Notes under the pieces: model-generated
Database searches by the model: none
The model's input: the letters and a program-made list of their open reading frames with translations, nothing else
Told to the model about the DNA's origin: nothing
Position numbers and translations under genes: made by a program
Source of the DNA: Enterococcus canis NBRC 100695
Lineage (GTDB): Bacteria; Bacillota; Bacilli; Lactobacillales; Enterococcaceae
Assembly: GCF_001544375.1 (NCBI RefSeq)
Contig: NZ_BCQJ01000002.1
Span: 310,001-374,000 of the forward strand
DNA: 64,000 nt
Reading direction: 5' to 3'
Shown here: positions 49,939 to 59,119 of the stretch, piece by piece
Layout: every line of letters starts with the position of its first letter
How positions within the stretch are numbered: position 1 is the stretch's first letter

Positions 49939-50819
49939 GACCGATTCACCGTCTCTTTACGTTTGTCTTTATCACGATGTGTGATATTGACATGGTAATT
50001 TTCTAAAAGCTCTTTCCCAACCCGCTCGGTCAAAGCTACCGAACGGTGTTGCCCACCGGTACAGCCAATCGCGATTGTGACATTGTTTTTACCCTCTTTT
50101 TTATAGCCCGGTAAAACCGTATGTAACAGATCCATGAATTTTGTATAAAATTCAGTGGTCTCATCAAAACCCATCACATAATCATAGACAGCTGGATCTT
50201 GGCCCGTTAACGGACGCAGCTCAGGGATGTAGTGCGGATTTGGCAGGAAGCGCACATCCATCACAATATCAGCATCAATTGGTAACCCGTATTTAAAGCC
50301 GAAAGAAACCATTTCAATTCGGAAAGTGTGAGTGTCGTGGCTCTTAAATTCTTTGGTGATTTGCTCGCGTAACTGACGTGGACTCAAGTGTGTCGTATCA
50401 ATGACGATTTGCGCATCCGCTTTGATTTCTTCCAAGATAGCACGTTCTTTACGGATCCCTTCAGTTACCAGACCGTCCATCGCCATCGGGTGGGTCCGCC
50501 GGGTTTCTTTATAACGAGAAACCAGCTCTTCATCTGTTGCGTCTAGGAAAAGCACTTGGGTATCAATAATACTAGTATTCTCCAATTCAACTAACATCTC
50601 TTGGATTTCACGGAAAAATGCGCGTGAACGTAAATCCACCACCAATGCGATTTTGGTGACCTTGCCAGATTCTTTAATTAGTTCCCAAAATTTAGGGATT
50701 AGACTTGGGGGCATATTGTCGATACAAAAATAGCCCATATCTTCAAAACTTTGGATGGCTACCGTCTTACCGGCACCGCTCATCCCTGTAATAATTACAA
50801 GTTGTAAATTTTCAGCCAT
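49935..50819 (-). CDS. rapZ: RapZ/YvcJ nucleotide-binding protein
   Basis: I start at ATG 50819 behind AAAGGAGG. The protein of 294 residues has Walker [26 protein letters not shown], Walker B-like VDLRSRAFF and the C-terminal [16 protein letters not shown], which in E. coli RapZ lies in the RNA- and UDP-sugar-sensing half. In Firmicutes it binds GTP and ATP and is linked to competence and cell wall control. It is first in the operon. Confidence 0.94.
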   Translation of the reverse strand: MAENLQLVIITGMSGAGKTVAIQSFEDMGYFCIDNMPPSLIPKFWELIKESGKVTKIALVVDLRSRAFFREIQEMLVELENTSIIDTQVLFLDATDEELVSRYKETRRTHPMAMDGLVTEGIRKERAILEEIKADAQIVIDTTHLSPRQLREQITKEFKSHDTHTFRIEMVSFGFKYGLPIDADIVMDVRFLPNPHYIPELRPLTGQDPAVYDYVMGFDETTEFYTKFMDLLHTVLPGYKKEGKNNVTIAIGCTGGQHRSVALTERVGKELLENYHVNITHRDKDKRKETVNRS

Positions 50820-50845
50820 GTGGATTCCTCCTTTGCATTCAAACA

Positions 50846-50854
50846 ATTATACCA
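50846..50854 (-). promoter_or_regulatory. Extended -10 promoter of rapZ-yvcK-whiA
   Basis: On the minus strand TGGTATAAT is an extended -10 element. No good -35 is found 17 bases upstream. Confidence 0.5.
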
Positions 50855-50886
50855 CAAGCAATCCGGGCGTGCCATGTTTTCCTCTT

Positions 50887-50929
50887 TACATAAAAATAGA
50901 ACCTCCTGTTGGTTGAAGACAGGAGGTTC
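50887..50929 (-). terminator. Terminator downstream of uvrA
   Basis: Stem GAACCTCCTGT/ACAGGAGGTTC (50899-50909 with 50919-50929) is followed by TATTTTTAT on the minus strand, 170 bases after the uvrA stop. Confidence 0.8.
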
Positions 50930-51102
50930 ATTCTGAACGGTTATTTATAGGATGATAAAAAGCTAGACCAATTTAAATCAGCGTGACTTTTATCATCCAT
51001 AATAATACGTGAGAACCTTTGAAAAGACAATAGTTATTTGCTTAAGAAAACGTTAAATTCAGCTAATCAAAAAATGTGATGTCTTTTAATTACAAGACCA
51101 AT
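50930..51102. other. uvrA 3' region with large hairpin
   Basis: No gene is seen. GGATGATAAAA (50950-50960) and TTTTATCATCC (50988-50998) form an 11-base-pair stem without a T-run. AGACCAATTTA occurs inside it (50966-50976) and again at the end of uvrA (51094-51104). Confidence 0.45.
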
Positions 51103-53919
51103 TTAGAGGACTCGGGACAGATATTGTCCGGTATAACTTTCTTTGACTTGCGCCACCTCTTCAGGTGTACCGGTGGCAATAATCGTACCACCGCCATCGC
51201 CGCCTTCTGGTCCTAAATCAATCACATAGTCAGCAGATTTAATGACATCAAGATTGTGTTCAATCACCAAGACTGTATTCCCAGCATCGACTAAACGCTC
51301 CAATACTTGCAACAGGCGCGCGATATCATCGGTATGCAACCCGGTAGTTGGTTCATCCAAGATGTAAAGATTTTTCCCAGTAGACAATTTGTGCAGTTCA
51401 CTGGCCAATTTCATCCGTTGCGCTTCCCCACCAGATAACGTCGTGGCCGGTTGTCCCAAAGTTACATAGCCTAAGCCGACATCCACGATTGTTTTTAATT
51501 TCCGGTGAATCTTAGGAATATGTTGGAAAAAGTCGACTGCATCTTCCACGGTCATATCTAGGATGTCTGAAATATTCTTTCCTTTGTAATGAACTTCCAA
51601 AGTTTCTGAATTGTAGCGTTTGCCGTGACAAACGGAACACGGTACATAGACATCAGGCAAGAAATGCATTTCAATTTTAATGATGCCATCGCCCTTACAA
51701 GCTTCACAGCGACCGCCCTTCACGTTAAAGCTAAAGCGTCCTTTTTTGTAGCCCCGGACTTTCGCTTCATTGGTTTGAGCAAATAAATCGCGAATATCAT
51801 CAAAAACACTAGTATAAGTCGCTGGATTACTACGCGGTGTACGGCCGATAGGACTTTGGTCGATATCTACCAGCTTCTCGATATTTTTATAGCCAGTGAG
51901 ATTTTTGAATTTGCCTGGCTTATTTGAATTACGATTCAATTTTTGGGCCAAGGCTTTTTTCAGAATTTGATTAACCAAGGTACTCTTACCTGAGCCAGAA
52001 ACTCCTGTCACTGCCACAAACTCGCCTAAGGGAATCTCAACTGAAACGTTTTTCAAGTTATTCTCTCTGGCACCCGTCAACTTCAAGCTTTTACCATTGC
52101 CTTGACGGCGTTCTGTGGGCACCGGAATTTTCTTGCGGCCGGATAAATATTGCCCGGTTAAAGAATTAGGATCGTTGGCAACTTCATCTGGTGTACCCGC
52201 GGCCACAATTTGCCCGCCTTGTTCACCAGCACCAGGTCCAACATCAATCAGATAATCAGAGGCGCGCATCGTATCTTCATCATGTTCCACGATTACCAGC
52301 GTATTACCTAAATCGCGCATCTTCCGTAATGAGTCAATCAAGCGGTCATTGTCCCGTTGATGCAGCCCGATAGATGGTTCGTCTAAAATGTACAAAACCC
52401 CTGACAAATTGGACCCAATCTGGGTTGCCAGCCGGATTCGTTGGGCTTCCCCACCAGAAAGTGTCCCGGCTGCCCGACTCAAGGTTAGATAATCCAAGCC
52501 AACATTTTTCAAGAAGGTCAGACGGTCGTCGACTTCTTTCAAAATGGGTTTTGCAATAATTTGTTCTTGCTCAGATAACTGAACGTCATCAAAAAAGTCT
52601 AAGGCTTTGTTGATAGCCAACTCACTGACTTGTCCAATGTGGGTGCCATCAACTTTAACTGACAACGCTTGCGGATTCAAACGGTAACCGGCGCAGGCTT
52701 GGCAGGTTAATTCTGTCATATACAGACGCATTTGGTCCCGTGTAAAATCGCTATTCGTTTCATGATAACGACGGTCGATATTTCGCAGCACCCCTTCAAA
52801 AGGAACTTCGACATCGCGCACGCCACCAAAATCATTTTCATAATGGAAGTGGAACGGTTCGCCATTAGAGCCATTCAAAATAATATCTTGATGCTCTTGC
52901 GGTAATTCATCAAAAGGCGTATCCATATCAATGTTAAAGCTGGTAGCGGCTTGCTCCAACATTTGCGGATAATATTGAGAACTAATCGGATTCCATGGCA
53001 AAATAGCCCCTTCCCGCAGCGTCTTACTGCCATCAGGAATCACCAAATCCTTGTCGACTTCTAACTTCACACCTAACCCGTCACACTCAGGACAAGCCCC
53101 AAAAGGCGCATTAAAGGAGAATAAGCGGGGTTCTAATTCGCCAACGGTAAACCCGCAATAAGGACACGCATAGTGTTCGCTAAAGAGCAGTTCTTCTTGG
53201 CCAATCACATCCACAACGGCGTAACCATCCGCCAAGCGCAAAGCGGCTTCAAAGGAATCAAACAAACGGGAACGAATGCCTTCTTTCACCACGATTCGGT
53301 CAATAACGATGCGAATATCATGTTTTTTGTTCTTTTCTAGTTCAGGTGCTTCGCTGACATCATACAGTTCACCATCCACCTGCATCCGCACATAGCCTTC
53401 TCGTTGAATCATTTCAAAGACTTTTTTATGTTGCCCTTTTTTCTTAACAATCACCGGTGCTAAAATTTGGATTTTCGTCCGTTCCGGTAATTCTAAGACC
53501 TTGTCCACCATTTGTTCCACAGACTGACTAGTAATCTCGATATTATCATTGGGACAAATAGGATGACCTACGCGGGCAAACAACAACCGCAAATAGTCAT
53601 TGATCTCAGTGACAGTCCCCACCGTCGAACGCGGATTTTTACTGGTGGTTTTTTGGTCAATGGAAATAGCGGGACTTAAACCGTCGATGCTATCGACATC
53701 TGGTTTATCCATCTGTCCTAAAAACTGCCGCGCATAGGAAGAGAGACTTTCCACGTAGCGGCGTTGTCCTTCGGCGTAGAGGGTATCGAAGGCAAGGGAG
53801 CTTTTCCCTGAGCCAGAGAGACCTGTGACTACCACCATTTTATCTCGTGGAATCGTTACATCGATATCTTTCAAATTGTGTGCTCGCGCACCATGGATCA
53901 CGATTTTATCGTTAGCCAT
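51103..53919 (-). CDS. uvrA: Excinuclease ABC subunit A
   Basis: The 938-residue DNA damage sensor has two ABC modules: [15 protein letters not shown] and [15 protein letters not shown] (Walker A), two LSGGEAQR signatures, and zinc-binding [14 protein letters not shown] and [18 protein letters not shown]. The UvrB-binding and insertion domains are present, in contrast to the shorter paralogue at 59120. It scans DNA and loads UvrB. It follows uvrB by 4 bases. Confidence 0.97.
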   Translation of the reverse strand: MANDKIVIHGARAHNLKDIDVTIPRDKMVVVTGLSGSGKSSLAFDTLYAEGQRRYVESLSSYARQFLGQMDKPDVDSIDGLSPAISIDQKTTSKNPRSTVGTVTEINDYLRLLFARVGHPICPNDNIEITSQSVEQMVDKVLELPERTKIQILAPVIVKKKGQHKKVFEMIQREGYVRMQVDGELYDVSEAPELEKNKKHDIRIVIDRIVVKEGIRSRLFDSFEAALRLADGYAVVDVIGQEELLFSEHYACPYCGFTVGELEPRLFSFNAPFGACPECDGLGVKLEVDKDLVIPDGSKTLREGAILPWNPISSQYYPQMLEQAATSFNIDMDTPFDELPQEHQDIILNGSNGEPFHFHYENDFGGVRDVEVPFEGVLRNIDRRYHETNSDFTRDQMRLYMTELTCQACAGYRLNPQALSVKVDGTHIGQVSELAINKALDFFDDVQLSEQEQIIAKPILKEVDDRLTFLKNVGLDYLTLSRAAGTLSGGEAQRIRLATQIGSNLSGVLYILDEPSIGLHQRDNDRLIDSLRKMRDLGNTLVIVEHDEDTMRASDYLIDVGPGAGEQGGQIVAAGTPDEVANDPNSLTGQYLSGRKKIPVPTERRQGNGKSLKLTGARENNLKNVSVEIPLGEFVAVTGVSGSGKSTLVNQILKKALAQKLNRNSNKPGKFKNLTGYKNIEKLVDIDQSPIGRTPRSNPATYTSVFDDIRDLFAQTNEAKVRGYKKGRFSFNVKGGRCEACKGDGIIKIEMHFLPDVYVPCSVCHGKRYNSETLEVHYKGKNISDILDMTVEDAVDFFQHIPKIHRKLKTIVDVGLGYVTLGQPATTLSGGEAQRMKLASELHKLSTGKNLYILDEPTTGLHTDDIARLLQVLERLVDAGNTVLVIEHNLDVIKSADYVIDLGPEGGDGGGTIIATGTPEEVAQVKESYTGQYLSRVL

Positions 53920-53923
53920 GTAA

Positions 53924-55918
53924 TCACTCCCCTGCTTTTAATTCCAAGATTGTATCCCGTAAAGTGGCGGCGGTCTCGAAGTCCAGCGCCCGGGCTGCGT
54001 CTTTCATTTCTTTTTCTAGTTTCAGTAATAAATCGGCTTTTTCTTCTCGTGTTAAATCTTCGTAATTGGTCTTCACTGTATAGTCGCCATCATCTTCAGC
54101 GACCTTAGTAATACTGATCAGATCACGAATTTCTTTAATAATCGTTTTCGGCACAATACCATGTTCTTCATTAAACTGCATTTGGATAGCACGACGCCGG
54201 TTGGTTTCTTCAATGGCCTTCGTCATGGAATCGGTCATTTTATCGGCATACATAATGACTTTACCTTCCGCGTTACGAGCGGCACGGCCAATCGTTTGCA
54301 CTAAGGAACGTTCACTGCGCAGGAAGCCCTCTTTATCCGCATCCAAAATAGCAACTAAGGAAACTTCCGGTACATCCAAGCCTTCCCGCAGCAGGTTGAT
54401 TCCCACTAGCACATCAAACTCTCCTAGACGCAAATCGCGAATAATCTCGGTCCGCTCTAAGGTTTTGATGTCACTATGAAGATACTTGACTTTAATACCT
54501 AGCTCTTTGAAGTAATCGGTCAAATCTTCCGACATTTTTTTCGTCAGGGTTGTCACAAAGACCCGTTGATTTTTCTCAACACGCTCGTTGATTTCACCCA
54601 CTAAGTCGTCGATTTGTCCCATAATTGGGCGGATTTCGATAACCGGATCCAATAAGCCAGTTGGTCGAATGATTTGTTCCACGACTTTATCTGTTTGGGC
54701 CATTTCGTAAGGTCCCGGTGTCGCCGAAACATAAACGATTTGATTGACATGCTCTTCAAATTCTTCCAAACGGAGTGGGCGATTATCCAAAGCACTTGGC
54801 AAGCGGAAACCGTAATCTACTAACATTTGCTTACGCGCGCGGTCTCCATTGTACATGCCACGGATTTGTGGCATGGTCACGTGGGACTCATCCACTACAA
54901 TCATAAAATCATCAGGGAAAAAGTCCAGCAATGTATAAGGTGGTTCCCCTTCTTTACGACCATCCATATGGCGAGAGTAGTTTTCAATGCCTGAGGTATA
55001 CCCCATCTCTTTCATCATTTCTACGTCGTAATTCGTACGTTGCTCCAGACGCTGCGCTTCTAACAGTTTATTTTCTCCCCGCAGCTCATCTAAGCGCCAA
55101 GCTAATTCTTCCTGGATTTGGCTAATGGCCTTGTCCATATGATCCTCATTAGTCACAAAGTGGGTCGCTGGGAAAATCGCAACGTGTTCTGTTTCCCCTA
55201 TGATTTCACCTGTCAAAGCATCAACTTCCCGGATTCGTTCCACTTCATCCCCAAAAAATTCGACACGCAGGGCGTGCTCATCCCGTGAGGCTGGGAAAAT
55301 TTCCACCACATCGCCCCGCACCCGGAAACGACCCCGTTGAAAATCAATGTCATTGCGTTCAAATTGAATATCCACGAGATTCCGCAGTAATTCGTTGCGG
55401 TCTAGTTCCATGCCCACTCGAATCGAAACCACTTGGTCACTATATTCCCGTGGATCCCCTAATCCGTAAATACACGAAACAGACGCCACTACGATCACAT
55501 CATTACGTTCTAATAACGCACTGGTGGCGGAGTGACGCAGCTTATCAATCTCATCATTGATACTAGCATCTTTTTCAATATACGTATCGCTAGAAGGAAC
55601 ATAGGCCTCTGGTTGGTAATAATCGTAGTAACTCACAAAATATTCTACGGCATTGTTGGGAAAAAATTCCTTAAATTCACCGTAAAGCTGTCCAGCTAAG
55701 GTTTTATTATGGGCGATTACCAGTGTGGGTTTATTGACTTCCTTGATTAGATTGGAAATAGTGAAAGTCTTCCCGGTCCCGGTCGCTCCTAACAAGATCT
55801 GTTCTTTGGCTCCCTCGTTAACACCGGTCACTAACTGTTGGATTGCTTCCGGTTGGTCACCACCTGGTTCATACTGTGAAACGAGTTCAAATGTATTCGA
55901 GGTTTCTCTTTCGATCAT
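53924..55918 (-). CDS. uvrB: Excinuclease ABC subunit B
   Basis: The 664-residue helicase-like protein has Walker [13 protein letters not shown], the beta hairpin region [20 protein letters not shown], Walker B VVDESHVT, motif [12 protein letters not shown]-like [11 protein letters not shown], and the C-terminal UVR motif ([22 protein letters not shown]) that binds UvrC. It verifies damage after UvrA. It is first in uvrBA, behind GAGGAGG and an SOS box. Confidence 0.97.
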   Translation of the reverse strand: MIERETSNTFELVSQYEPGGDQPEAIQQLVTGVNEGAKEQILLGATGTGKTFTISNLIKEVNKPTLVIAHNKTLAGQLYGEFKEFFPNNAVEYFVSYYDYYQPEAYVPSSDTYIEKDASINDEIDKLRHSATSALLERNDVIVVASVSCIYGLGDPREYSDQVVSIRVGMELDRNELLRNLVDIQFERNDIDFQRGRFRVRGDVVEIFPASRDEHALRVEFFGDEVERIREVDALTGEIIGETEHVAIFPATHFVTNEDHMDKAISQIQEELAWRLDELRGENKLLEAQRLEQRTNYDVEMMKEMGYTSGIENYSRHMDGRKEGEPPYTLLDFFPDDFMIVVDESHVTMPQIRGMYNGDRARKQMLVDYGFRLPSALDNRPLRLEEFEEHVNQIVYVSATPGPYEMAQTDKVVEQIIRPTGLLDPVIEIRPIMGQIDDLVGEINERVEKNQRVFVTTLTKKMSEDLTDYFKELGIKVKYLHSDIKTLERTEIIRDLRLGEFDVLVGINLLREGLDVPEVSLVAILDADKEGFLRSERSLVQTIGRAARNAEGKVIMYADKMTDSMTKAIEETNRRRAIQMQFNEEHGIVPKTIIKEIRDLISITKVAEDDGDYTVKTNYEDLTREEKADLLLKLEKEMKDAARALDFETAATLRDTILELKAGE

Positions 55919-56004
55919 GGCAATACCTCCTCATTTATAGTGTAATCAATTCCTACTTAAATAGGAAAGCATTCGCTCTTTATAGCTGTTCTATTTTACC
56001 ATAC

Positions 56005-56018
56005 CGAACATATTTTCG
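56005..56018 (-). promoter_or_regulatory. SOS (LexA/DinR) box of uvrBA
   Basis: CGAACATATTTTCG is one base from the Gram-positive consensus CGAAC-N4-GTTCG. On the minus strand it lies about 90 bases upstream of uvrB. A possible -10 (TAAAAT) is just downstream, at 55994-55999. Confidence 0.7.
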
Positions 56019-56061
56019 CCACTTTTTGAAACGACCGTTTTTACTTGCTGCGCGAGCTTCA

Positions 56062-56078
56062 TGTAACAACTTCTAACA
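56062..56078 (+). promoter_or_regulatory. GlnR-type operator upstream of glnPQ
   Basis: TGTAA-CAACTTC-TAACA matches the GlnR/TnrA consensus TGTNA-N7-TNACA perfectly. It lies about 50 bases upstream of the -35. GlnR represses glutamine uptake when nitrogen is plentiful. Confidence 0.7.
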
Positions 56079-56126
56079 TCAAACGTAAGAAAATCAACTT
56101 TTTTTGCGTATTTTGCCGCAATTGAC

Positions 56127-56156
56127 TTGTCGTTGTTAGAATTCTTAGGCTATAAT
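56127..56156 (+). promoter_or_regulatory. Promoter of glnPQ
   Basis: TTGTCG (56127-56132) and a perfect TATAAT (56151-56156) are 18 bases apart, 35 bases before glnP. Confidence 0.6.
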
Positions 56157-56190
56157 GTTCAGCATATGATTTAATTTAAGGAGGATTTTT

Positions 56191-58329
56191 ATGAAAAAAT
56201 ACTTTTTCTCACTCTTGATCCTGATTACGGGGATCCTTGGGCTTGCTGGGGGCCAGCCGGCTAATGCGGAAGAGAAAGTTTATCAGATCGGCACCGATCT
56301 TACCTTTCCCCCTTTCGAATTTCAAAATGATCAAAAAGAATACGTTGGCATCGATATCGATTTACTGACAGCTATTGCCAAGGATCAGGACTTCAAGTTT
56401 GAATTACGGCCTTTAGGCTTCGACAGTGCCATCCAAGGCGTTCAATCCGACCAGCTAGATGGTATGATTGCCGGGATGAGTATCACAGAGGAACGTCAGC
56501 AGTCATTTGATTTTTCTGCCCCTTATTTTGATAGTGGCATTTCGATGGCGGTTCAAAAAGACAATACCTCCATCAAAAGCTATGATGACTTAAAAGGCCA
56601 AACCGTGGCTGTAAAGGTTGGGACTGAATCAGCGGCGTTTGCTGAGAAGAACCAAGAAAAATATGGCTTTGATGTTAAAACTTATGACGCTGCTGACACT
56701 ATGTATCAAGTACTGGAAAACGGTAGTGTAGCTGCAATCTTCGGTGACTATCCCGTTTTAGGTTATGCTATCAGCCAAGGCCAACCTCTGAAACTAGTTG
56801 GTGAAAAAGAAGTCGGCAGTGCTTATGGTTTTGCTGTTAAAAAAGGCCAAAATCAAGAATTATTAGCAAAATTTGATAAAGGCTTAGCCAAGCTAAAAGC
56901 TGATGGTACTTATGATGAAATCTTGGCAAAATATATTGACAGTGGTCAAACGGATACTGCCAGTGAGATGAAAAAAATCACACCGAAAAAAACGGTATAC
57001 ACGATTGCTAGCGATTTGACCTTTGCCCCTTTTGAGTATCAAAATGACAAAGGTGAATATGTTGGTATTGATGTAGACTTGCTAAAACGAATTGCGGAAT
57101 TACAGGGCTTTGAGTTGAAGTTTAATTTTGTTGGCTTTGCTTCGGCAGTTCAAGCGGTAGAATCTGGGCAAGCAGATGCCATGATTGCTGGGATGACAAT
57201 TACCGATGAACGTAAAAAATCTTTTGACTTCTCCGATTCTTACTTTGACAGCGGGATTCAATTAGCAGTCAAAAAAGACAATAAAAAAATCAAAAGTTAT
57301 CAAGATTTACAAGGTAAAGTAGTGGGGGCGAAAGTTGGTACGGAATCAGCCGACTTCTTAGCTGCTCATGAAGACGAGTATGGCTATAAAATCAAATACT
57401 ATGATGCCGCCAATGACTTGTATGATTCCTTACGAATTGGTCAAATCGATGCCATGATGGATGACTATCCTGTGATTGGCTATGCCATTAAAAACGGGCA
57501 AGATTTGGCAACACCAATCAAGCGTGAAACCGGCGGCCAATATGGTTTCGCTGTCAAAAAAGGCCAAAACGCTGAATTAGTTGAGATGTTCAATGAAGGG
57601 CTGAAGGAATTACGTCGGACCGGTGAATATGACAAAATTGTCGGTCGTTACATTGCTGAAAACAACGAAGAAAAAGCCGATGAATCTACCTTTATGGGGA
57701 TTCTAAAAAATAACTATCCTACCTTACTAAAGGGTCTTTGGACAACGATCTTGTTGACCTTGATTTCCTTTGTCTTAGCTTTGATCGTAGGCGTCATTTT
57801 TGGACTCTTTAGTGTTGCGCCTAATCGGGCCTTACGCACCATCGCCGGTGTTTATGTTGATATTATTCGTGGAATCCCGCTAATGGTACTGGCCTTCTTC
57901 ATTTTCTATGGACTACCTGGCATTTTAGGCTTTACCATTCCAGACTTCACGGCCGGTATCATTACACTGACTCTAAACGCCAGTGCTTATATCGCAGAAA
58001 TCGTGCGGGGCGGGATTAACGCGGTACCCGTCGGTCAAATGGAGGCTTCCCGTTCGTTAGGCCTTTCGTATACCCGTACGATGCAAAAAATCATCTTGCC
58101 ACAGGCCGTGCGGATCATGGTACCGTCCTTCGTAAACCAATTTGTTATCTCTTTGAAGGACACCACTATTATCTCGGCGATCGGTGTTATCGAGCTCCTA
58201 CAAACTGGAAAAATCATCGTGGCTCGGACATTGCAAAGTTCCTCTGTTTATTTGATTATTGCGGTGATGTATTTGATTCTGATTACTGCTTTGACGAAGC
58301 TAGCCAAACTATTGGAAAAGAAGGTGTAA
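56191..58329 (+). CDS. glnP: Glutamine ABC transporter, fused double substrate-binding/permease protein
   Basis: The 712-residue protein has a signal peptide (about 1-26, ANA), two tandem type 3 solute-binding domains (about 30-255 and 268-490, each with FPPFEFQND/FAPFEYQND and YVGIDIDLL/YVGIDVDLL), then a His/Glu/Gln permease domain (about 510-710; GLWTTILLTLISFVLALIVG and EASRSLGLSYTRTMQKIILPQAVR). This is the GlnP layout of lactococci, where two domains of different affinity serve one channel. The second domain is the closer match to a glutamine site in my judgement. GlnQ follows by 3 bases. Confidence 0.94.
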   Translation: MKKYFFSLLILITGILGLAGGQPANAEEKVYQIGTDLTFPPFEFQNDQKEYVGIDIDLLTAIAKDQDFKFELRPLGFDSAIQGVQSDQLDGMIAGMSITEERQQSFDFSAPYFDSGISMAVQKDNTSIKSYDDLKGQTVAVKVGTESAAFAEKNQEKYGFDVKTYDAADTMYQVLENGSVAAIFGDYPVLGYAISQGQPLKLVGEKEVGSAYGFAVKKGQNQELLAKFDKGLAKLKADGTYDEILAKYIDSGQTDTASEMKKITPKKTVYTIASDLTFAPFEYQNDKGEYVGIDVDLLKRIAELQGFELKFNFVGFASAVQAVESGQADAMIAGMTITDERKKSFDFSDSYFDSGIQLAVKKDNKKIKSYQDLQGKVVGAKVGTESADFLAAHEDEYGYKIKYYDAANDLYDSLRIGQIDAMMDDYPVIGYAIKNGQDLATPIKRETGGQYGFAVKKGQNAELVEMFNEGLKELRRTGEYDKIVGRYIAENNEEKADESTFMGILKNNYPTLLKGLWTTILLTLISFVLALIVGVIFGLFSVAPNRALRTIAGVYVDIIRGIPLMVLAFFIFYGLPGILGFTIPDFTAGIITLTLNASAYIAEIVRGGINAVPVGQMEASRSLGLSYTRTMQKIILPQAVRIMVPSFVNQFVISLKDTTIISAIGVIELLQTGKIIVARTLQSSSVYLIIAVMYLILITALTKLAKLLEKKV

Positions 58330-58332
58330 AGC

Positions 58333-59070
58333 ATGGCTGAAAAAATCTTAGTGGAACATTTAGTAAAAAAATATGGAGACAATACTGTTCTTAACGATAT
58401 GAACATCAGTATTCAAGAAGGCGATGTAGTCTGTGTTATCGGGCCATCTGGCTCTGGTAAAAGCACCTTTTTACGTTGCTTGAATCGCTTAGAAGAACCA
58501 ACTAGTGGCGACATCATTATTGATGGGGCCCACTTGATGGACAAAAGTACCGATATTAACCAAGTTCGGCAACATATTGGGATGGTCTTCCAACATTTCA
58601 ATTTATTTCCCCATTTGACGGTTTTGGAGAACATCACCTTAGCCCCTATGGATTTAAAGAAAACAAACAAAGGCGAAGCTGAAAAGAAGGCAATCAAATT
58701 GCTTGATACAGTTGGCTTGGCAGATAAAAAGGATATGTATCCTGACTCATTGTCCGGTGGTCAAAAGCAACGGGTAGCAATTGCCCGCGCGTTGGCGATG
58801 AACCCCGATATTATGTTGTTTGACGAACCAACATCCGCCCTTGATCCTGAAATGGTCGGTGATGTATTGAACGTCATGAAGAAACTAGCCAAACAAGGAA
58901 TGACCATGGTCATCGTAACCCATGAAATGGGCTTTGCGAAAGAAGTAGCTAACCGCGTTTTATTCTGTGACGGGGGTAACTTCTTGGAAGACGGTAGTCC
59001 CGAACAAGTCTTCAATAATCCGCAAAACCCGCGTACCCAAGATTTCTTAGATAAAGTACTGAATATCTGA
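58333..59070 (+). CDS. glnQ: Glutamine ABC transporter ATPase
   Basis: The 245-residue ABC ATPase has Walker [23 protein letters not shown], signature [15 protein letters not shown] and Walker [17 protein letters not shown], followed by [15 protein letters not shown], all typical of polar amino acid importers. It powers GlnP. The pair is transcribed from the GlnR-associated promoter and ends at a strong terminator. Confidence 0.95.
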   Translation: MAEKILVEHLVKKYGDNTVLNDMNISIQEGDVVCVIGPSGSGKSTFLRCLNRLEEPTSGDIIIDGAHLMDKSTDINQVRQHIGMVFQHFNLFPHLTVLENITLAPMDLKKTNKGEAEKKAIKLLDTVGLADKKDMYPDSLSGGQKQRVAIARALAMNPDIMLFDEPTSALDPEMVGDVLNVMKKLAKQGMTMVIVTHEMGFAKEVANRVLFCDGGNFLEDGSPEQVFNNPQNPRTQDFLDKVLNI

Positions 59071-59077
59071 TCGTACT

Positions 59078-59113
59078 AAAAAACGGAGCCCATTATGGAC
59101 TCCGTTTTTTTAT
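59078..59113. terminator. Bidirectional terminator between glnQ and the UvrA paralogue
   Basis: Stem AAACGGAG-c-CCA/TGG-a-CTCCGTTT with A-run and T-run sides serves both convergent genes. Confidence 0.88.
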
Positions 59114-59119
59114 AGCCGA

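Noticed and set aside
50853-50878. TGGCACG...TTGCT upstream of rapZ as a sigma-54 promoter
   Set aside because: The GG and GC pairs are 12 bases apart instead of the strict 10, and an extended -10 TGGTATAAT for the main sigma factor overlaps the place.
53924-55918. Plus-strand frames inside uvrB and uvrA
   Set aside because: They are shadows of strongly supported minus-strand genes and lack ribosome sites.
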